Assembly (NCBI GenBank): GCA_963779845.1
Contig: CAVZZV010000005.1
Coordinates: 1,240,001 to 1,304,000, forward strand
Source of the DNA: CAVZZV01 sp963779845
GTDB taxonomy: Bacteria; Bacteroidota; Bacteroidia; Bacteroidales; GCA-2748055
DNA: 64,000 nt
Reading direction: 5' to 3'
A program made the position numbers and the translations under genes. Shown here piece after piece: positions 1 through 9,995 of the stretch (its first letter is position 1; each line of letters begins with the position of its first letter). The notes beneath the pieces are model-generated. The model was not told where the DNA came from, did no database searches, and saw only the letters and a list, made by a program, of their open reading frames with translations.

Positions 1-1023
1 TGGTCCAGGCTATCAAAAGTGACCGTGCAGGATTGCTCAGAGCTGATGCATTCAGATCATTAGGCTTTATTGCTATCGCTGCTTTGCTCGTTTGGCTTCT
101 CATTGAGCAAAAGATAAAAAGGCGGAACTTCCTTATCACTCTGGGAATACTGATTATTGCTGATCTATGGACGGTTGACCGCCGGTATTTAAATAAAACC
201 GATTTCATGCCCACCCGCATACGTGAAGATATTTTCCTCCCCACCGAAGCCGATCAAATAATATTGAGGGATACAAGCTACTACAGGGTATTTAACCTTT
301 CGGTGAGTCCATTTAACGATGCTGTTACCTCCTATCTGCACAAATCAATTGGAGGCTATCACGGAGCCAAATCGGACGGTACCAGGATCTCATCGAACGT
401 CAGATTTCAAAAAATAATTTGAACGTTTTGAATATGCTCAATACCAAATATTTTATAGTCGCAGATCGGGAAAATCAGAAGAGAACTGTTCAGGTAAATC
501 CGGACGCCCTTGGAAATGCCTGGCTGATAGACAGTCTGATTTGGGTTCCGACACCTGATAGGGAAATCGCTGCTTTAGATGACTTTTCTCCTTCTCATGT
601 TGCCATAATTAACGACAAATTTTCAGATATTCAGGGGATTAAATCCATCAATCCGGACTCCCGGGGAGATACCATAACCCTTGTTTCCTACAGTCCTGAT
701 AAAATGATTTATCACTCCAGAACCAGCCAAACAAGCTTCGCGGTGTTCTCGGAAATATACTACCCTGCTGGATGGAATGCCTATATTGACGGAGATCAGG
801 CCAGCATAGCTCAGGTAAATTATGTCCTGAGAGGCCTCGTAATCCCGGCAGGGGAACATACGATCACCTTTAAATTTCATCCTGATTCTATTATACAGGG
901 CAAAAAATAGCGATGGCAAGTTCAATTTTAACGGTCTTGTTATTGTTGGGAGGATTATTTTTTGGAGTAGTAAGGAAGAGAGATATTAATAACCCGGAAA
1001 TAAAAAAACCTGAAAATCATTAA
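1..1023 (+). CDS. YfhO-family membrane protein, 3' part, frameshifted twice
   Basis: This is the C-terminal part of a YfhO-like polytopic membrane protein; the gene begins before the window. YfhO proteins are thought to act in cell-surface glycosylation, but the exact reaction in Bacteroidota is unknown. The motif SIGGYHGAK followed, after a frame change, by LNVLNMLNTKYF is typical of the family. Two single-base losses break the frame. One is near 369-372 after an AAA run. The other is in the A6 run at 902-907: restoring one A gives a last membrane segment and a charged tail ending at 1023. With both bases restored the protein reads normally, so I think sequence error or very recent mutation is more likely than old decay. 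Convergent with the glycosyltransferase genes downstream. Confidence 0.75.
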
Positions 1024-1045
1024 CCCAAGAAAGCAAATGATCTGA

Positions 1046-1786
1046 TTAAAACCGTTTATTTTTCAGATAGAATATAGCAAGCTGCCAGGCATTACGGGTA
1101 TGGACAAACAATACTTTAAAAAAATTGTAATAGCGAATCATTATTTGAAATCTCTCATATAAACCCCTTGGAAGATATTGCTTGTTAAGACCGCCTTCCA
1201 GGAATTTCGAAACAATCAGATGGGTATTGGTAATGGTTTTTGCTTCCATAAGGCATCTGATCATCCAGTCATAATCGGCTGCCAGCTGGTAATCCATATT
1301 ATAGGAGGGAGCCAATGATTTTTTAACCAGGAAGGACTGATGACATACCAGCATCCCATTGATCAGCTTTTTCCAATGAAGATTTTCCGGGGCCTGAAGC
1401 CGGCGTAAACCCAACTCCTTACCTGACTTGTCAATAATCATGGTTTCTCCGTAATAAACATCCGAAAAAGGGGCACCGGAACTGAAAATATTCATTAAAA
1501 CCGAGGAATCATATAAACTATCACCAGCATTGAGAAATAATAAATAATCACCCGAAGCTCGTTCCATACCTTTGTTCATGGCATCGTATAGGCCTTGATC
1601 AGGTTCGCTGACCCAGCTCGAAATGATATCAAGATTGGAATGGATCAGATCAAGCGTATTATCTGTGGATTTTCCGTCCACTACGATATACTCAACATCC
1701 CTGAAAAGCTGTTCGCGGATACTGTTAAATGTATCCTGAAGCACTTCACCCGCATTATAGGTAACAGTGATTATAGAAACCTTCAT
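1046..1786 (-). CDS. Glycosyltransferase family 2
   Basis: A 246-aa GT-A-fold sugar transferase that would act at the cytoplasmic membrane in surface-polysaccharide assembly. The N-terminus KVSIITVTYNAG is the family-2 nucleotide-binding strand. VDGKSTDNT and LFLNAGDSLYD supply the nucleotide-sugar and metal-binding region, with NAGD at the DxD position. HQSFLVKK and the AADYDWMIR segment are typical of the WcaE-like subgroup. No membrane helix is seen. It is the last gene of a minus-strand run with glycosyltransferase, methyltransferase and flippase genes. Donor and acceptor sugars cannot be read from sequence. The start is an ATG with no better upstream choice. Confidence 0.88.
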   Translation of the reverse strand: MKVSIITVTYNAGEVLQDTFNSIREQLFRDVEYIVVDGKSTDNTLDLIHSNLDIISSWVSEPDQGLYDAMNKGMERASGDYLLFLNAGDSLYDSSVLMNIFSSGAPFSDVYYGETMIIDKSGKELGLRRLQAPENLHWKKLINGMLVCHQSFLVKKSLAPSYNMDYQLAADYDWMIRCLMEAKTITNTHLIVSKFLEGGLNKQYLPRGLYERFQIMIRYYNFFKVLFVHTRNAWQLAIFYLKNKRF

Positions 1787-1857
1787 ACTCCTATTGCCAA
1801 TTCATGATAAAACAGATAAATCTTTCCATATTTTGAAAGCAATTCATAAAACCAGAA

Positions 1858-3132
1858 TTAATGCGCCTTTCCTCGATCTTTGAGCAATTCGTTATACAAA
1901 CTGAAAAACTTTTCAGCAATTACTTCCTGCGAGTAATTATCCAGCACCTTTTTGCGACCATTTTCTTTAAGAAGGGATATTTCCGGATGATTTTTAACCC
2001 AACGAATTCCTTTTATAAGGTCATCAACACTTTTTAAATCTGCCAGGTATCCGTTCGATAGATGATCCACCATATCCGATATACCACCTGTGCGGAAGGC
2101 AACCACCGGGGTACCACAGGCGAGTGATTCCATAACTGTTCCGGGCAAATTATCCTCCAGGGAGGGGAGTACATATACATCGGCAGCCTGGTAAAGTTTT
2201 GCCAGTGAGATATTATCACTAAGATAGGCTTGCGGGTAAACAGGGATTATATTAGTCCCGGTTTGGCTGGATTTCCCGAAAGTGATCAGCCCATAATTGT
2301 TCTTCAGTTTCTCCTCAGCGTCCCCCATCACCCGGAGGGCCTCCAGCAGATAGCCAAAACCTTTTCTTGTGTCCATCAGGTTTGCAGCACCGCATAAGAT
2401 TAAAAAATCTTCCTGAGGCAGTCCCAGCTCATTTCTTATACTTGTTTGGTCGCCGGGCCTGAATATTTCTGTATCGATGGGATTGCCAATTACCTCAATG
2501 CGGCAATCCCCTATTAATCCGCTATTTTTGGCGCACCCCGCCATCCAATGACTTGGTGCTACAAAAGTAAGATCGGTCTTTCGGTAAAGTTTCTGCTTTC
2601 TTTTAAACACTTTATGAGAAAAATCGGTGGGAGATGGCTTTTTTAGAAAAAAGCAATTCCCACAGGTTCTGATATAGTTAGAGCACTTTCCGGAATAATG
2701 GCATCCTCCCGTAAAAGCCCACATATCATGAAGGGTCCATACGATAGGTTTGTTGAGCCTGCATAATTTTTTCAGATCCCAAAGGGAAAGATAGCCCTGA
2801 TTAATCCAGTGCAAATGTAGAATATCGGCTTTCCTGATTTGTCTTGTCCTGCTTATATTCCGTCCGAAATTGGCCGGAGAAAGAGAAAACCAATAGGCCC
2901 TTTTCTTCACCCGGGGAATGACGGATAAACGCTCAAGAATGAAGCGTACCCAATATACAAGGCGATTACGGAAGCTTTTGTCAAATCCACGAATATTCTC
3001 ATGATCGGTTAGTTTCTCCCTCACCAACATCCATGAATCCGGGAATGTTTCAAGCGTAACGTTGAATAACCGGTAGGCCGCGATTGCTGCTCCACCCCTG
3101 ATATCGCTGGTATTTATGAAAGCAATTCTCAT
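1858..3132 (-). CDS. Glycosyltransferase family 4 (GT-B)
   Basis: A 424-aa retaining GT-B glycosyltransferase. The N-terminal half starts MRIAFINTSDIRGGAAIAA, the usual glycine-rich loop, followed by HLHWINQGY and LHDMWAFTGGCHYSG, which are typical of a Bacteroidota subgroup. The C-terminal Rossmann half has LCGAANLMDTRKGF and the EX7E donor-binding region EDNLPGTVMESLACGTP near residue 330. A cysteine cluster (residues about 147-163) could bind a metal or be structural. The start codon overlaps the stop of the FkbM gene by four bases (ATGA), so the two are translationally coupled. The substrate is unknown; the polysaccharide setting suggests chain assembly. Confidence 0.9.
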   Translation of the reverse strand: MRIAFINTSDIRGGAAIAAYRLFNVTLETFPDSWMLVREKLTDHENIRGFDKSFRNRLVYWVRFILERLSVIPRVKKRAYWFSLSPANFGRNISRTRQIRKADILHLHWINQGYLSLWDLKKLCRLNKPIVWTLHDMWAFTGGCHYSGKCSNYIRTCGNCFFLKKPSPTDFSHKVFKRKQKLYRKTDLTFVAPSHWMAGCAKNSGLIGDCRIEVIGNPIDTEIFRPGDQTSIRNELGLPQEDFLILCGAANLMDTRKGFGYLLEALRVMGDAEEKLKNNYGLITFGKSSQTGTNIIPVYPQAYLSDNISLAKLYQAADVYVLPSLEDNLPGTVMESLACGTPVVAFRTGGISDMVDHLSNGYLADLKSVDDLIKGIRWVKNHPEISLLKENGRKKVLDNYSQEVIAEKFFSLYNELLKDRGKAH

Positions 3133-3824
3133 TTGAAGAATTTAAGTTTCATAAATGAAAATTCCTCTCCTGAATCTGAAACATGAAACAATCCAAAACC
3201 TGCTTTCCTCAATTTTCTTATAGCATTTCTGGTATCCTGAATGCTGTTTTCAGAGAAACGGTGGTGAAATTCCACCAATAATTGATGAATGATAATGTCT
3301 GAATTAAGAATGTCATCGATAACCTTGTATTCCGCACCCTCGATATCCATCTTCAAAACATCCAGGTGCCTATGGCCATTCTTTTGCATTATATCATTTA
3401 ACCGCATAACCTGTACTTCGACTTTCTCCTGCAGGGTTTCTCTTTTAAGCATGGTAGCGGAGACATGGTCGGGATTTAGCGGAAGAAAAAAATATGTTTT
3501 TCCGGTGAAATGTGCAAGTCCAATGTCTTCAAAAATAATTCCGGAGCCTGTGTTTTGACTTTTAATGAATTCGATGGATTTGGGAGTAGGATCAAAAAGA
3601 TGAACTTTTAAGCCATACATATCAGATATCTGCCTGTCAAAGGAAATATCAAGGCCGGCCCCGAAAGAATAAACGATAGATCCGGAATCAATTTTCAGGG
3701 TACTGAAGACCCATGCACATCCTGGGTTTCCAATTAAAATTTTGGGTGGATCGATATCATAGTTGTAATACCATTCTTTCCCCTTCAAAAAATTCTTGAA
3801 CCGGTATATTTTATTCTCTAACAT
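3129..3824 (-). CDS. FkbM-family SAM-dependent methyltransferase
   Basis: A 231-aa methyltransferase of the FkbM type, which usually methylates a sugar hydroxyl. SIVYSFGAGLDISFD is the SAM-binding motif I region with a modified glycine loop, and VLKMDIEGAEYKVI is the diagnostic FkbM motif (D-x-EG). The C-terminal strand ends in a short FSFMKLKFF stretch. It overlaps the family-4 glycosyltransferase by four bases and shares its strand with the whole surface-sugar block, which supports a role in decorating the exported polysaccharide. The particular position methylated cannot be inferred. Confidence 0.85.
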   Translation of the reverse strand: MLENKIYRFKNFLKGKEWYYNYDIDPPKILIGNPGCAWVFSTLKIDSGSIVYSFGAGLDISFDRQISDMYGLKVHLFDPTPKSIEFIKSQNTGSGIIFEDIGLAHFTGKTYFFLPLNPDHVSATMLKRETLQEKVEVQVMRLNDIMQKNGHRHLDVLKMDIEGAEYKVIDDILNSDIIIHQLLVEFHHRFSENSIQDTRNAIRKLRKAGFGLFHVSDSGEEFSFMKLKFFK

Positions 3825-3894
3825 TTAAGTTCCCTGTTATCAATTTCTTAAGGTTGAATGTGAAATGACCTGAGATTCCTGCCATTTATCCTTT

Positions 3895-4825
3895 CTAAAA
3901 CCCTTTCTCTTTAAAGCGCCCCCTTATAAGAGTAAAGTTGAATTTTATAGTATTAATTACTGTTCGTACCAGAGATAAAGAATAAAAGGCTCTAAAAGCA
4001 GAATTTATTTCCGGATCCTCGATATATGCCGGGCAAAAGAACTGCGGATCAATTCTTTCCGTAATATCAGTCTTATATTTTGCCGTACGGAAATTGCTCT
4101 TCATGTGGGTCGCCTGAATTATCAGAACCCCTATTGGAAATTAATGATTTAACAGGATAAACTACTTTGCCATTAATTCGATAGCAATGATAGGCAAAGC
4201 GTATGGCCCAGGAATCAATCTTTCCCGATTTTTGGTTTATGAGCATTGCTGAAAAATCGTTTCCTCCCTTATTAAATCTCCTCCTTTGTTGCCTGTCCCT
4301 AATAAACCCGGAAAAGTCACTGACCGCCCAATCGGCAGAATTCCACTTTTCCGCCCAACTCGCCCAGCCCCATGAACCAACTCTCGGGGTTAAATAGGTA
4401 GAATAATTATACTCAGGAGGGATGGGAATAGAGGGAGAATAGGCACAGATCGAAAATACGGGACTGTTTTTATAGTAAGACAAGGCATTATTCATATAGG
4501 TAAGAAACCCCGGAGAAGGCAACAAGTCATCTTCAAGAACGATGACTGACCCAAAGCGGTTAATTTCATGGCTTACCCCGGAAATAATATTCTTCGCTAA
4601 TCCGATATTAGCTTCTCTTAGAACCAGCTCTACCTTTAGGAAACCAGTAAGAGATTTGCATAATTCTCTTACTTTCTCAACCTTGGCTATATCTCGCATC
4701 GTTTTTGGCCCATCCGAATAGATGATTAGGATGGTATTTTGAGCCCCCTCATTTAGAGCAAGATATTGTAAGGTTTGTTTCAGGTGCTGTGGCCTGTTAT
4801 AAACGAAAAGAAGAACAGGAGTCAT
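3895..4825 (-). CDS. Glycosyltransferase family 2, frameshifted near its 3' end
   Basis: A sugar transferase whose first 250 residues read from 4825 to a stop at 4073. TPVLLFVYNRPQHLKQTL is the N-terminal strand, VLEDDLLPSPGF carries the metal-binding acidic motif, and GSWGWASWAEKW is typical of this subgroup. The stop falls right after a GGCAAAATATAA context; moving one base in that short A run joins it to a second frame (3895-4104) that continues HEEQFPYGK into YKTDITERIDPQFF. The joined protein would be about 310 residues. The second part is not an independent gene: its apparent ATG lies inside the first frame. Loss of the last 60 residues may or may not destroy activity. Confidence 0.8.
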
Positions 4826-4849
4826 AAATATTCCATTTTTTCCAACTAT

Positions 4850-5377
4850 CTATTTCCGCACGCAATATACAATATAATACCTTTTTACGAAAAGCCGAAG
4901 AAATGGCCTGATGCCAAAATTTCTCACCGGCCCCGTCCATTTTTCTGAGGCAACGATCTTCCATCCAGCTTTATCCAGAAGCATATCGAATTGTTTGGAT
5001 TCAAATTCATGATAGTGCCGATCCCACGGATCCTTCTCATTCCAGTAAGCCTTTGCAAAAAATTGGTGCAAGGGTATGGACGCTATCAGTCTGGGAGCTT
5101 TTATTTCCCTCAGCAAATTAAATGGGGCTACCATGTGTTCAAAAATTTCAAAAGCAGTTACCATATCAAATTTATCCTCCCGGACCACCTGAAAGTCTGT
5201 ATCCAGATCCTCCCCGCTTGTATTAGTGACATCATAACCTTTGGCCTGCATAATATCCGTGAATAAATTCTTAACCCCCAGATCCAGGATTGTCAATGGC
5301 GCAGGGGTATATTTAAGGATGAAATTAAGGGTCTTCGCATACCTCCGCCGGAGAAAATATCCCAGGTTTTCATTCAT
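4850..5377 (-). CDS. Class I SAM-dependent methyltransferase
   Basis: A 175-aa methyltransferase of the type-11/12 fold. ILDLGVKN stands at the usual motif I but lacks the full GxGxG loop, and FDMVTAFEIFEHM matches motif II/post-I with the EhfEH signature of sugar and small-molecule methyltransferases. LIASIPLHQFF and RHYHEFESKQFDMLL follow as in the family. It is shorter than most relatives (200-250 residues), and the atypical motif I leaves some doubt about SAM binding. It lies between the flippase and glycosyltransferase genes on the same strand, so a glycan substrate is a fair guess. Confidence 0.75.
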   Translation of the reverse strand: MNENLGYFLRRRYAKTLNFILKYTPAPLTILDLGVKNLFTDIMQAKGYDVTNTSGEDLDTDFQVVREDKFDMVTAFEIFEHMVAPFNLLREIKAPRLIASIPLHQFFAKAYWNEKDPWDRHYHEFESKQFDMLLDKAGWKIVASEKWTGPVRNFGIRPFLRLFVKRYYIVYCVRK

Positions 5378-5455
5378 ATTGTTGAGTTATTTAAATTTGA
5401 TCAAAAAAGATGCAAGGTAGCGATAAAATGCGAGAAGCAAACCGGGGTTTAATTC

Positions 5456-6942
5456 CTATTTATTAAAAAAGCTTTTAATCAGATGGGTTAAAGTGCTGTT
5501 TATATCCTCCGAAACATTCAGAAAGTAGGTTAACGAACCAAAAAGAAGGATCATTAGGGTGCTTCTGATAAATATATCCAGGATAAGATTCTTCATCTGA
5601 GGAATCTGAAAACAAATAAATATGCAAATAGCGGTTATCAAAATGAGTACCACGAACTTTCCATTATAGGGATTCATTCCGTAATTATAAAAGATATAGA
5701 GGAATTTGACAGTACTATAAAGTAGGTTCGCGATCAAAAAAGCCAATGCTGCGCCGGTTATCCCATAGACAGGAATTAATATATAATTCAAAAGGATAGC
5801 CAGGATGGAATACAATAAAACAAAATAAGTGCTGTAGCGATAGTTTACAGAAGTAAGAATAATCGTTCCCGATACTCCGGATAACATATTTATTACATTT
5901 GCCAATGCAATAAAAATTATAACCCATTTGCCTGCCGCATATTCCGGGGGGAGTATCCTATAAATATTGTTAAGATTGATCCAAAGTCCTGCAAAAATTA
6001 AAAAACTGATAATGCTCCCTGGTTAATGGTACTTTTCCGGTATATGGTAAAAATATTCTTCAAATCTGCAATTTTCCAGGAATCGGCTACAATAGTAGTG
6101 GATATTTTAAGAAGGCTCTGGGAAGGAATGATCACGAGCGTTGCAAAAAAATAATTGGTGGCGTAAATTCCAGTGGAAGAAAGCCCTAAGAATTTATTGA
6201 CTAATATTTTATCCACATGGATTATGGCGAGACTTCCCAAGCCACTAAGTATCCCGAAAAAACACAGCTTCGACATTTCCCTTATCATTTTCCGGTCAAA
6301 AATTTTCCGGTCGGGGAGAAATAACTGAAATTCTTTTCGGAGTAAAAGGATTAAAACCAAAATCAGCGTGGGTAAAGAAAGGGATACAATGTACAACTGA
6401 ATAAAAAGCCGGATATCTATCCACTGAAAATAGTAAAACAGAAGTGAAATAAGGATGAATATCCGTTGGACAAACTCCTTTAAAAAAGTGCCCAGCACTG
6501 CATCATAAATCGCTTTGTTATAGGAATCGAACAGATTGAAAAAAAGCGTAAAAAATATTAGCGGAATAATATAGTTAACATATTCAGCTAAAAGGGTTGA
6601 ATCATGGATGTTATTCCGGATGATTGCTGGTTTTATTAATTCGAATCCTGCAAAAGTGAATATAAATCCAGCGGTGGAAACCAACAAGGCAATGGCAAGA
6701 AAACCATTATGTCCTTTCTTTAAATTCCTGAAATAAGGGAAAAGCCTGTCAATAACACTCGAAAAGCCCAGGGAGCCAAATTGGGCAAATAACACTGAGA
6801 AGGAAACCAAAAGGTTAACAAGGCCAATTTCCTCTGTTCCAAGTATTTGCGGAAAAAGCAAGCCCGCTGTAAAAAAGCCTACAACTACCCCTAAATAAGA
6901 ATATACTGTTCCTTTAAGTGCCTGCCTTTGAATAATTCCCAT
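5456..6942 (-). CDS. Wzx-like polysaccharide flippase, frameshifted
   Basis: A polytopic MOP-superfamily transporter (about 495 residues, 12-14 membrane helices) that would flip lipid-linked oligosaccharide across the inner membrane. The N-terminus IIQRQALKGTVYSYLGVVVG is typical of Bacteroidota flippases. The first frame (6942 to 5998) stops at a T6 run (6000-6005, read on the minus strand). One more T would give SVFLIFAGLWINLNNIYRI and continue without a break to the stop at 5456. The apparent start of the downstream frame at 5905 is a TTG inside the protein. The break is in a homopolymer, so it is either a sequencing deletion or a possible phase-variable tract. Confidence 0.8.
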
Positions 6943-6951
6943 TTGAATTGA

Positions 6952-7939
6952 TTAATAACGGTTCAACCATCTGTACCGTCGTTCTCCGGAGCCAAATTTA
7001 AGGGATAAAAACAACTCATGGGAGCCAAAACTGTATTTTCTTATGGAGGAAAGGGAATAATCATAGGCATAAGCAATCGTCATTTTATTGGCCTTGATCC
7101 CAAACATGGCAGACACTATTTCCCCTGTACGGTAGGAAAAACCCATCCAGTAATCGGTTTTGTAATAAATTTTCAGGGAGAGATCCAATTGAGGGATAAT
7201 TTGCTCGGTGGTTTTTAATAGAAAAGAGGGTTCAAGCTCAAACCCACTGTATTCATGAATAAAACGATAACCTCCCATTAAAAAGTAATGCCTTCTGATC
7301 TTCAATTCAGAAAGGTCTCCTGAGCCTAATTTTAATACAGACTGAAATAGTTGGTCGGCTGCAAATCCAAGATGAAACCGTTCGCCTGTCCAGAAAACAC
7401 CGGCATCGGCATCCGGAATGAAAGCAACCCTGGAAATCCCGCTGGCAAAAAGAGGATCTCCAGCCTGCCCATAGGTAAGACTATCTCCAATACGATATTG
7501 ATAAAACTGCCCGGAGAGACCAAAAGAAAGCTGGCTCTGGTACATTATTATATGATAGGCATAACTAAACTGTACCCCCATTCTGGAAACCTTGCCATTC
7601 ACATCATTAAAAAGGTTGGCCCCCAATCCGACCCTTCCTGTATTACTTTCCTTCAGACGATTTTTTCCTCCGGGCATGGCAATAATCTGATGAGAAGATT
7701 TTAAAAGCCGGGTCTGGGCATTGAAATGAATAGGTTACCGGTGCCCCGGGAAAATTGATCCATTGCCGTCGGGCGGTAAAATTAAAAGAGGTATACCCAT
7801 CATATCCTGTCATGGCGGGATTAAATTGAAAGCCATTGAGCATGTATTGGGAATACATGGGCATTTGCTGAGCTCTCAGACTGAAAGGGAAAACCCACAA
7901 AAACAAAAATACAATAATATGTATATTTCTACTTTTCAA
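6952..7939 (-). CDS. PorP/SprF-family T9SS outer-membrane protein, frameshifted
   Basis: A member of the PorP/SprF family, beta-barrel proteins that tether or help export T9SS type B cargo in Bacteroidota. The N-terminal signal peptide is followed by QQMPMYSQYMLNGFQFNPA, the family hallmark, and the protein ends in aromatic-rich strands (SLKFGSGERRYRWLNRY). One frame break lies near 7722-7727: dropping one base joins PVTYSF to NAQTRLLKSSHQIIAMPG. The first frame begins with TTG at 7939 right after an in-frame stop. The gene is 60 bp downstream of the giant adhesin, the same gene order as SprB with SprF, so it is probably the dedicated partner of that adhesin. Confidence 0.82.
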
Positions 7940-7998
7940 TTATTTATAGATCTGAGCACCTACGGATTTTCGTGTAAAAAGCCATGAGTAATGAATAT

Positions 7999-9995
7999 TT
8001 ATTTAATAATGGTGACATTTCCCACCTTGGGTATTCTGTTTTTTCCGGTGGAAATTATATAATGATAGGAGTCAATAGGCAGTTCCCGTCCCCTGTAAGT
8101 CCCATCCCAGGGGTTGTTATAGCCCTTATCGGAGCGATAAATCAATTCCCCCCAACGATTGAAAATTTCTACTATGGCTTCGGGATACAATTCAATATTT
8201 TTAATGACCCAGGTATCGTTAAATCCATCTCCATTCGGGGTAAAGGCGTCATAGACTTCGAGGCAATCCTCATTGTCGGAGGTAATTATCGCTGTGTCGG
8301 AAAGCATGCAGCCATTATTGTCTCTGACTTTTACAATATAAATACCTGAATAGAGATCTTCCAGATACTCACCCTGATAATCTCCCTCCCAATCAATCAT
8401 GTAGGGTTCGGATCCTCCCGAAACATTAATACTCAAAGAGCCGTTGTCAGCGTCCGGGCAATAAGGATTCTCGGTGTTCATCCCAATAATCAAGGGATCA
8501 GGCTCCTTTAATATTGCCATGGTGTCCATGAAACAACCGTTCAGGTCGCGGATGTTTACATGGTAGGAACCGGCGCCAAGGGAGTCGGCTGTTTGACCTG
8601 ATCCCCCGTTTTCAAGCCAGGTAATGGAATAGGCTGGAGTCCCTCCCTGTGGAATCAAGGTTATTTCACCATTGCTCTCTCCTGCACAGGAGGGATCTGT
8701 GGTATACACATCCGTGGTGATATATTTCGGTTCCTCTACCTTTATCGTGTCCGAGGAAATGCAGTCCTTCACATCGGTAACCTTCAGGATATAGGTGCCT
8801 GCAGGGACATTGGTGAGCCCCGGGGTATTTTCCCCACCTGGCATCCATAAATAGACAAATCCTCCGGAACCCCCTTCTATAGTAGACTGAATATCAGCAT
8901 CCGAGGCTCCTTTGCAACTTATCATTCTTCCATTATATTGTGGAGGTGAGACCAAACCAAGGTCGATCTGTTCCGGTTGGGTAATGGTTGTACTGTCATA
9001 ATGCTCACAGTGATTCAGATCGGTAATCTGAACTGAATATACTCCTATAAATAAATCCGCTATATCTTCTGTAATCTCTCCGTTACTCCATTGATAGGTA
9101 TAGGGTTCCACCCCGCCCTGGACCGATAGATCTGCCGAACCCTGATCTGCTCCAAAACAACGCACCGGGGAGGGAATAATTACAGAACTCAGTGCCAGAG
9201 GTTCATTCAGGGTAAAATGAGATTCATAGGGGCAATTATTGGCATCGAGTATCTCGACAGAATAATCTCCCGTCGGAAGGTTCTCCTGATCACTTTCATG
9301 GACAAGCAGACCGGGGCTTGTCCCGCTCCATTCATAAAGATAAGGTGCGACCCCGCCTGAAGTGTTTAGGTTAATAAAACCATCGCTCCCATGATTACAG
9401 GAAATATTGAATCCATTATAGTCGCTAATATCCGGACTAATGGCAATCGTATCCGGAACCGTGGTCAGGTCAAAACTCCATTCCCGGAAACATCCGATGT
9501 CATCTGTGGAACGAAGAATATAATTTCCCATAGAGAGTGAATCCTGTTTAAGGCTTCCCTGGACAATCCCGCTCCCTGTGTCGGTGCTCCAGAAATAATC
9601 CATCTCCCCAAATCCGCCGGTAATGGAAGGATCCAGCATTCCATTATTGCCAGCTTTGCAAGATATATCATAACCATTATAATTCGATGAATCCAGGAGG
9701 GTTAACAAAATCTGATCCGGTTGCTCCAAAACCTCTGTGAAACTGGCACTACAATGAAATGAGTCCGTGACTGTCAGGACATAGGTCCCGGCACTAAGAT
9801 CATGAATGTCCTTTTCACTCCCAACAACCACCTCCTCCTTCTTCCAGGTATATTGGATACCGGGAAGATAGGTATGACTTCCGCCAATGGTGGCTTCAAT
9901 AATCCCATCGCTAAAACCGAAACAGGAGATGTCAAATCCTCCAGGATGCGTCTCCCCTGTCCGGGTATAGGTAAATGGAGGAGGATCGGCCAGAG
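7999..9995 (-). CDS. Giant T9SS adhesin, SprB repeats and type B sorting domain (frame 5 of 5)
   Basis: The C-terminal part carries about seven SprB repeats (for example YDISCKAGNNGMLDPSI, FNISCNHGSDGFINL, MISCKGASDADIQSTI), then the T9SS type B (CHU_C, gliding motility-associated) sorting domain. The latter is shown by AFTPNGDGFNDTWVI, VEIFNRWGELIYRS, NPWDGTYRG and SYHYIISTGK, ending KVGNVTIIK. This domain directs secretion across the outer membrane by the type IX system. The complete domain at the right place shows that the gene as a whole was functional until recently. The PorP/SprF gene follows 60 bp downstream. Confidence 0.85.

Noticed and set aside
3895..4104. Separate 69-aa gene
   Set aside because: Its content continues the glycosyltransferase in another frame, so it is the end of that gene.
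5456..5905. Separate membrane protein gene starting at 5905
   Set aside because: The start is a TTG inside an unbroken stretch that joins the flippase after one base is added to a T run.
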